Source of the DNA: Flavobacterium sp.
GTDB lineage: Bacteria > Bacteroidota > Bacteroidia > Flavobacteriales > Flavobacteriaceae
Reading direction: 5' to 3'
DNA length: 10,229 nucleotides
Assembly (NCBI GenBank): GCA_012032075.1
Contig: JAAURU010000090.1
Span: 1-10,229 of the forward strand
A model generated the notes under the pieces. The model saw only the letters and a list, made by a program, of their open reading frames with translations. It was not told where the DNA came from and made no database searches. A program made the translations under genes and the position numbers. Below are positions 8,034-10,229 of the stretch, one piece after another. Numbering within the stretch: position 1 is the first letter of the stretch; every line of letters begins with the position of its first letter.

Positions 8034-8080
8034 TTTACATACTATTTACATACACTATATATGCCTTTGATATGCCTTTG
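8034..8080 (+). promoter_or_regulatory. paired 11-bp direct repeats upstream of bioF
   Basis: TTTACATAC occurs at 8034 and again at 8045, and the 11-mer ATATGCCTTTG occurs at 8059-8069 and 8070-8080. Both pairs have an exact 11-bp period, about one helical turn, the spacing expected for tandem binding of a dimeric regulator on one DNA face. They lie roughly 120-165 bp before the bioF start. The target and regulator are unknown. Confidence 0.4.
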
Positions 8081-8156
8081 ATAGGGAGTAAAGATGGAAG
8101 CTGAATGAGTATGAAACTTTGAATAATTTTCTTATATACAGCATAAAATATAACAT

Positions 8157-8185
8157 AAAAACTCCTGTAAATCGCAGGGGTTTTT
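8157..8185 (+). terminator. terminator-like hairpin immediately before bioF
   Basis: The arms AAAAACTCCTG (8157-8167) and CAGGGGTTTTT (8175-8185) form an 11-bp stem with one G-U pair and a 7-base loop (TAAATCG), followed by TTATTTTT. It has the form of a good intrinsic terminator on the plus strand, yet no plus-strand gene lies within the preceding 450 bp and the bioF ATG comes only 12 bases later. It may be an orphan terminator, an attenuator, or insulation upstream of a bioF promoter. Confidence 0.65.
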
Positions 8186-8193
8186 TATTTTTG
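8186..8193 (+). promoter_or_regulatory. possible bioF promoter -7 element
   Basis: TATTTTTG matches the Bacteroidota consensus TAnnTTTG exactly and overlaps the T-run of the hairpin. The bioF ATG begins five bases later, so transcription from it would start at or next to the ATG, giving a leaderless or nearly leaderless message. No convincing -33 TTTG is visible, and such a motif can arise by chance in a T-rich tract. Confidence 0.35.
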
Positions 8194-8197
8194 ACAA

Positions 8198-9340
8198 ATG
8201 AAATTCCCACAATCATTACACGAAAAATTAAACTTCCGTAAAGAAAATAATGCTTTACGAATATTAAAACCACAAAGTCAATTAATTGATTTTGCTTCCA
8301 ACGATTATTTAGGATTTTCAAGAAACGAAACCATTTTTAAGCAGGTTCACCAACTTTTAACTGACCGAAAACTAATTCAAAATGGAGCCACAGGCTCAAG
8401 ATTACTTTCAGGAAATCATGACTTATATAAAGATACTGAAACTTATATTGCTCAATTTCATCAAACAGAAGAAGCACTTATTTTTAATTCAGGTTATGAT
8501 GCTAATCTAGGTTTTTTTAGTGCTGTCCCTCAAAGAAATGATATAATCTTATACGACGAATTCAGTCATGCTTCTATTCGTGATGGCATTCAAATGAGTT
8601 TGGCAAAAGCCTATAAATTCAAACACAATGATTTAGAAGATTTAGAAAAAATACTGCAACGTTGTCAGACTAAGCTTGTCGAAGTCTACATCGTTACCGA
8701 ATCTGTTTTTTCTATGGATGGAGATTCACCCGATTTAGAAAAATTGGTACAACTTTCTGAAAAATACAATGCTTTATTAGTTATCGACGAAGCTCATGCA
8801 TTAGGTGTTATTGGAACAAATGGAGAAGGTTTGGTTCAAAGTTTAAAACTACAAGATAAAGTTTTTGCAAGAATCATGACCTTTGGAAAAGCATTAGGTT
8901 GTCATGGAGCTGCTATTTTGGGAAGTGAAAATTTAAAACAATATTTGATTAATTTCAGCCGAAGTTTAATTTATACAACCGCACTTTCTCCTCATTCAAT
9001 AGCAACTATTTTAATCGCTTATCAAGAATTGGCTAAAAGCCAAAAAGTAATTCAAAAACTACAGGATAATTTATTTTATTTTAATAGTATTTCTTCCAAC
9101 TTCCAACTTCCAACTTCCAATTCTTCCTCCATTAAATCAATTGTGATTTCTGGAAATGAAAAAGTCAAACAAGTTTCTACTTCACTACATGAAAATGGTT
9201 TTGATGTGAAACCTATTTTATCACCTACAGTCCCAAAAGGTCAAGAAAGACTACGTTTTTGTTTACATTCATACAATTCTAAAGAAGAAATTGAAAAAGC
9301 ATTAAAAATTTTAGCAGAAATTCTAAAAGAAAAACAATAA
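8198..9340 (+). CDS. bioF: 8-amino-7-oxononanoate synthase
   Basis: This is a pyridoxal-phosphate enzyme of biotin synthesis that condenses pimeloyl-ACP/CoA with L-alanine to give 8-amino-7-oxononanoate (KAPA) in the cytoplasm. It has 380 residues, normal for the family. Visible hallmarks: DFASNDYLGFS (31-41), NGATGSRLLSGNHDLY (62-77), the cofactor-stacking His in DEFSHASIRDG (His124), VTESVFSMDGD (166-176), IDEAHALGVIG (196-206) and the PLP lysine in MTFGKALGCHGA (Lys231). The C-terminal domain ends with VKPILSPTVPKGQERLRFCLHSYN. At residues 298-309 the protein reads SSNFQLPTSNSS, encoded by four perfect copies of the heptamer CTTCCAA; this falls in a variable stretch of the family and keeps the frame. 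The gene is intact, preceded by no clear Shine-Dalgarno site, and followed after 54 bp by bioD. The usual partners bioA and bioB are not in the window. Confidence 0.95.
   Translation: MKFPQSLHEKLNFRKENNALRILKPQSQLIDFASNDYLGFSRNETIFKQVHQLLTDRKLIQNGATGSRLLSGNHDLYKDTETYIAQFHQTEEALIFNSGYDANLGFFSAVPQRNDIILYDEFSHASIRDGIQMSLAKAYKFKHNDLEDLEKILQRCQTKLVEVYIVTESVFSMDGDSPDLEKLVQLSEKYNALLVIDEAHALGVIGTNGEGLVQSLKLQDKVFARIMTFGKALGCHGAAILGSENLKQYLINFSRSLIYTTALSPHSIATILIAYQELAKSQKVIQKLQDNLFYFNSISSNFQLPTSNSSSIKSIVISGNEKVKQVSTSLHENGFDVKPILSPTVPKGQERLRFCLHSYNSKEEIEKALKILAEILKEKQ
9093..9120 (+). repeat. (CTTCCAA)4 heptamer array inside bioF
   Basis: Four perfect tandem copies of CTTCCAA (9093, 9100, 9107, 9114) are followed by the imperfect TTCTTCC. 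Three units make 21 bases, so gain or loss of single units would shift the bioF frame, while changes of three units add or remove seven residues. Confidence 0.9.
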
Positions 9341-9343
9341 AAA

Positions 9344-9380
9344 TCTTGTGCTCTTTGTACATTCTTTGCGACCTTTGTAT
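9344..9380. repeat. CTTTGT/CTTTGC-rich intergenic repeat
   Basis: The bioF-bioD gap contains CTTGTGCTCTTTGTACATTC and then TTTGCGACCTTTGTA, four near-copies of a CTTTG(T/C) unit at 9-10 base spacing. From memory, such tracts recur between genes in flavobacteria. The spaced TTTG motifs could also act as promoter elements for bioD, though no full TAnnTTTG is seen. Confidence 0.4.
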
Positions 9381-9394
9381 TAAAATAAATAAGA

Positions 9395-10009
9395 ATGAAA
9401 CTATTTATAACTGGAATAGGTACCGATGTAGGAAAAACAATAGCATCTGCCATAATAACAGAAGCCTTAGAAGCCGATTATTGGAAACCCATTCAAGCAG
9501 GAGATTTAGACAATTCAGATACTAAAAAAGTAAAATCCAAAATTTCAAATTCCAAATCCCAATTTTTCGAAAACAGTTATGCTTTAAACACACCAGCAAG
9601 TCCGCATTTTGCAGCAGAACAGACAATATAACAATTGATTTAAAAAATTAAAGAACCAAAAACAAAAAATTATTTAGTAATTGAAGGTGCTGGAGGCATT
9701 TTTGTTCCTTTAAACGAGAAAGATACCATAATCGATTTAATCCAACCCGATTATAAAGTAATTATAGTATCAAGGCATTATTTAGGAAGTATAAATCACA
9801 CATTACTAACAATTGAAGCGTTACAAAACAGAAAAATTGTTATTGGAGGAATTATTTTCAACGGTGATCAAAACAAAGCAACAGAAGAAATCATTCTTTC
9901 CAAAACAGGTTTAAAATCTTTAGGAAGAATAGAAAACGAACCTTACTTTGATGCCAATGTAATTCGTTACTATGCTGATTTGTTTAGGGAAAATTTGCTA
10001 AATTTGTAA
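9395..10009 (+). pseudogene. bioD: dethiobiotin synthetase, with compensating frameshifts
   Basis: This is an ATP-dependent dethiobiotin synthetase, the step after bioA, closing the ureido ring with CO2. The N-terminal part shows the P-loop GIGTDVGKT (7-15) and YWKPIQAGD (29-37), with the conserved Lys31. After HFAAE the frame goes wrong: it meets TAA at 9629-9631 and again at 9641-9643. Between about 9622 and 9645 the next frame reads DNITIDL, which is what the family has here. From about 9647 the original frame resumes with IKEPKTKNYLVIEGAGGIFVPLNEKD, including the EGAGG motif, and runs to TAA at 10007-10009. So there is one lost base near 9619-9621 (GAAACA to GAACA would do) and one gained A (or two lost) in the A6 run at 9642-9647. 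The restored protein has about 204 residues, full length. As written it would stop at residue 78 and be inactive. Uncorrected sequence error is likely. Confidence 0.9.
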
Positions 10010-10020
10010 AAATTGAAATT

Positions 10021-10229
10021 ATGATTACCAATATCAATCAATTAGATTTAGATAAAAAATATTCCTACGCAGATTACTTATCTTGGATGTTTCAAGAAAA
10101 ATTAGAACTAATTAAAGGGAAAATTTTTAAAATGAGTCCTGCACCAAGTAGGTATCATCAGCAAGTTTCAAGTAATTTACACGGTATAATGTGGAATACT
10201 TTTAAAAAATAATTCTTGCCAATTATTTT
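10021..10229 (+). pseudogene. Uma2-family putative endonuclease, frameshifted and cut by the window end
   Basis: The N terminus MITNINQLDLDKKYSYADYL and ELIKGKIFKMSPAPSRYHQ (residues about 29-47) match the Uma2 (DUF820) family, restriction-endonuclease-like proteins that occur in many copies in cyanobacteria and some Bacteroidota; their biological role is unknown. The written frame ends at TAA (10210-10212) after 63 residues. Reading the run at 10204-10209 as A5 instead of A6 gives FKNNSCQLF, a plausible continuation to the window edge, so the stop is probably another single-base error. The catalytic acidic and Lys residues expected further along are outside the window. It begins 11 bases after the bioD stop, which suggests cotranscription, though a role in biotin synthesis is not implied. 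Confidence 0.72.

Noticed and set aside
8007..8040. BirA-type biotin operator
   Set aside because: GTTTACA resembles one half of the TTGTAAACC-N15-GGTTTACAA palindrome, but no matching left half is present at the right spacing.
8055..8321. 88-residue minus-strand ORF across the bioF start
   Set aside because: It overlaps the start of bioF antisense, has no family resemblance, and its tail covers the 11-bp repeats and hairpin. It is a shadow frame.
9093..9120. CRISPR array
   Set aside because: The units are contiguous 7-mers without spacers.

Overview
The window looks like chromosomal DNA from a gliding Bacteroidota, most likely a Flavobacteriaceae (Flavobacterium or a close relative). The evidence is the AT-rich sequence, a GldH gliding lipoprotein, a RicT-like PSP1 protein with a Cys-rich N terminus, TAnnTTTG-type promoter elements with weak or absent Shine-Dalgarno sequences, and short flavobacterial-style intergenic repeats. 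No rRNA, tRNA, CRISPR array, transposase or phage gene is visible.

Layout: (1) 1-662, plus strand: the 3' part of an unrecognised gene, broken by an in-frame TGA and at least one frameshift. It converges on the next block at a perfect 17-bp-stem terminator (661-705). (2) 704-6144, minus strand: a five-gene run read ricT-like > gldH > pbp1A > scoA > scoB. The first three are overlapping or nearly so, linking a cytoplasmic PSP1 protein, a gliding/T9SS lipoprotein and a class A penicillin-binding protein. The last two encode the subunits of a 3-oxoacid CoA-transferase. (3) 6349-7704, minus strand: trhO, the O2-dependent tRNA U34 hydroxylase, with a C-terminal extension that looks like a small beta-barrel, and with its own promoter and terminator. 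(4) 7705-8197: a divergent intergenic region holding degenerate repeats, two pairs of 11-bp direct repeats and a terminator-like hairpin placed directly before bioF. (5) 8198-10009, plus strand: bioF and bioD of biotin synthesis, followed 11 bp later by a Uma2-family gene that runs off the window.

The most striking overall feature is that scoA, pbp1A, bioD (twice) and the Uma2 gene are each broken by a single-base gain or loss, mostly in short A/T runs, while every flanking residue still matches the family. Uncorrected sequencing error is the simplest reading. I therefore annotate the full restored spans and describe what the intact products would do. I found no clearly new defence or mobile system. 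The best leads are the hairpin/promoter/start arrangement at bioF, the paired 11-bp repeats upstream of it, heptamer repeats inside bioF, and the extra domain on TrhO.
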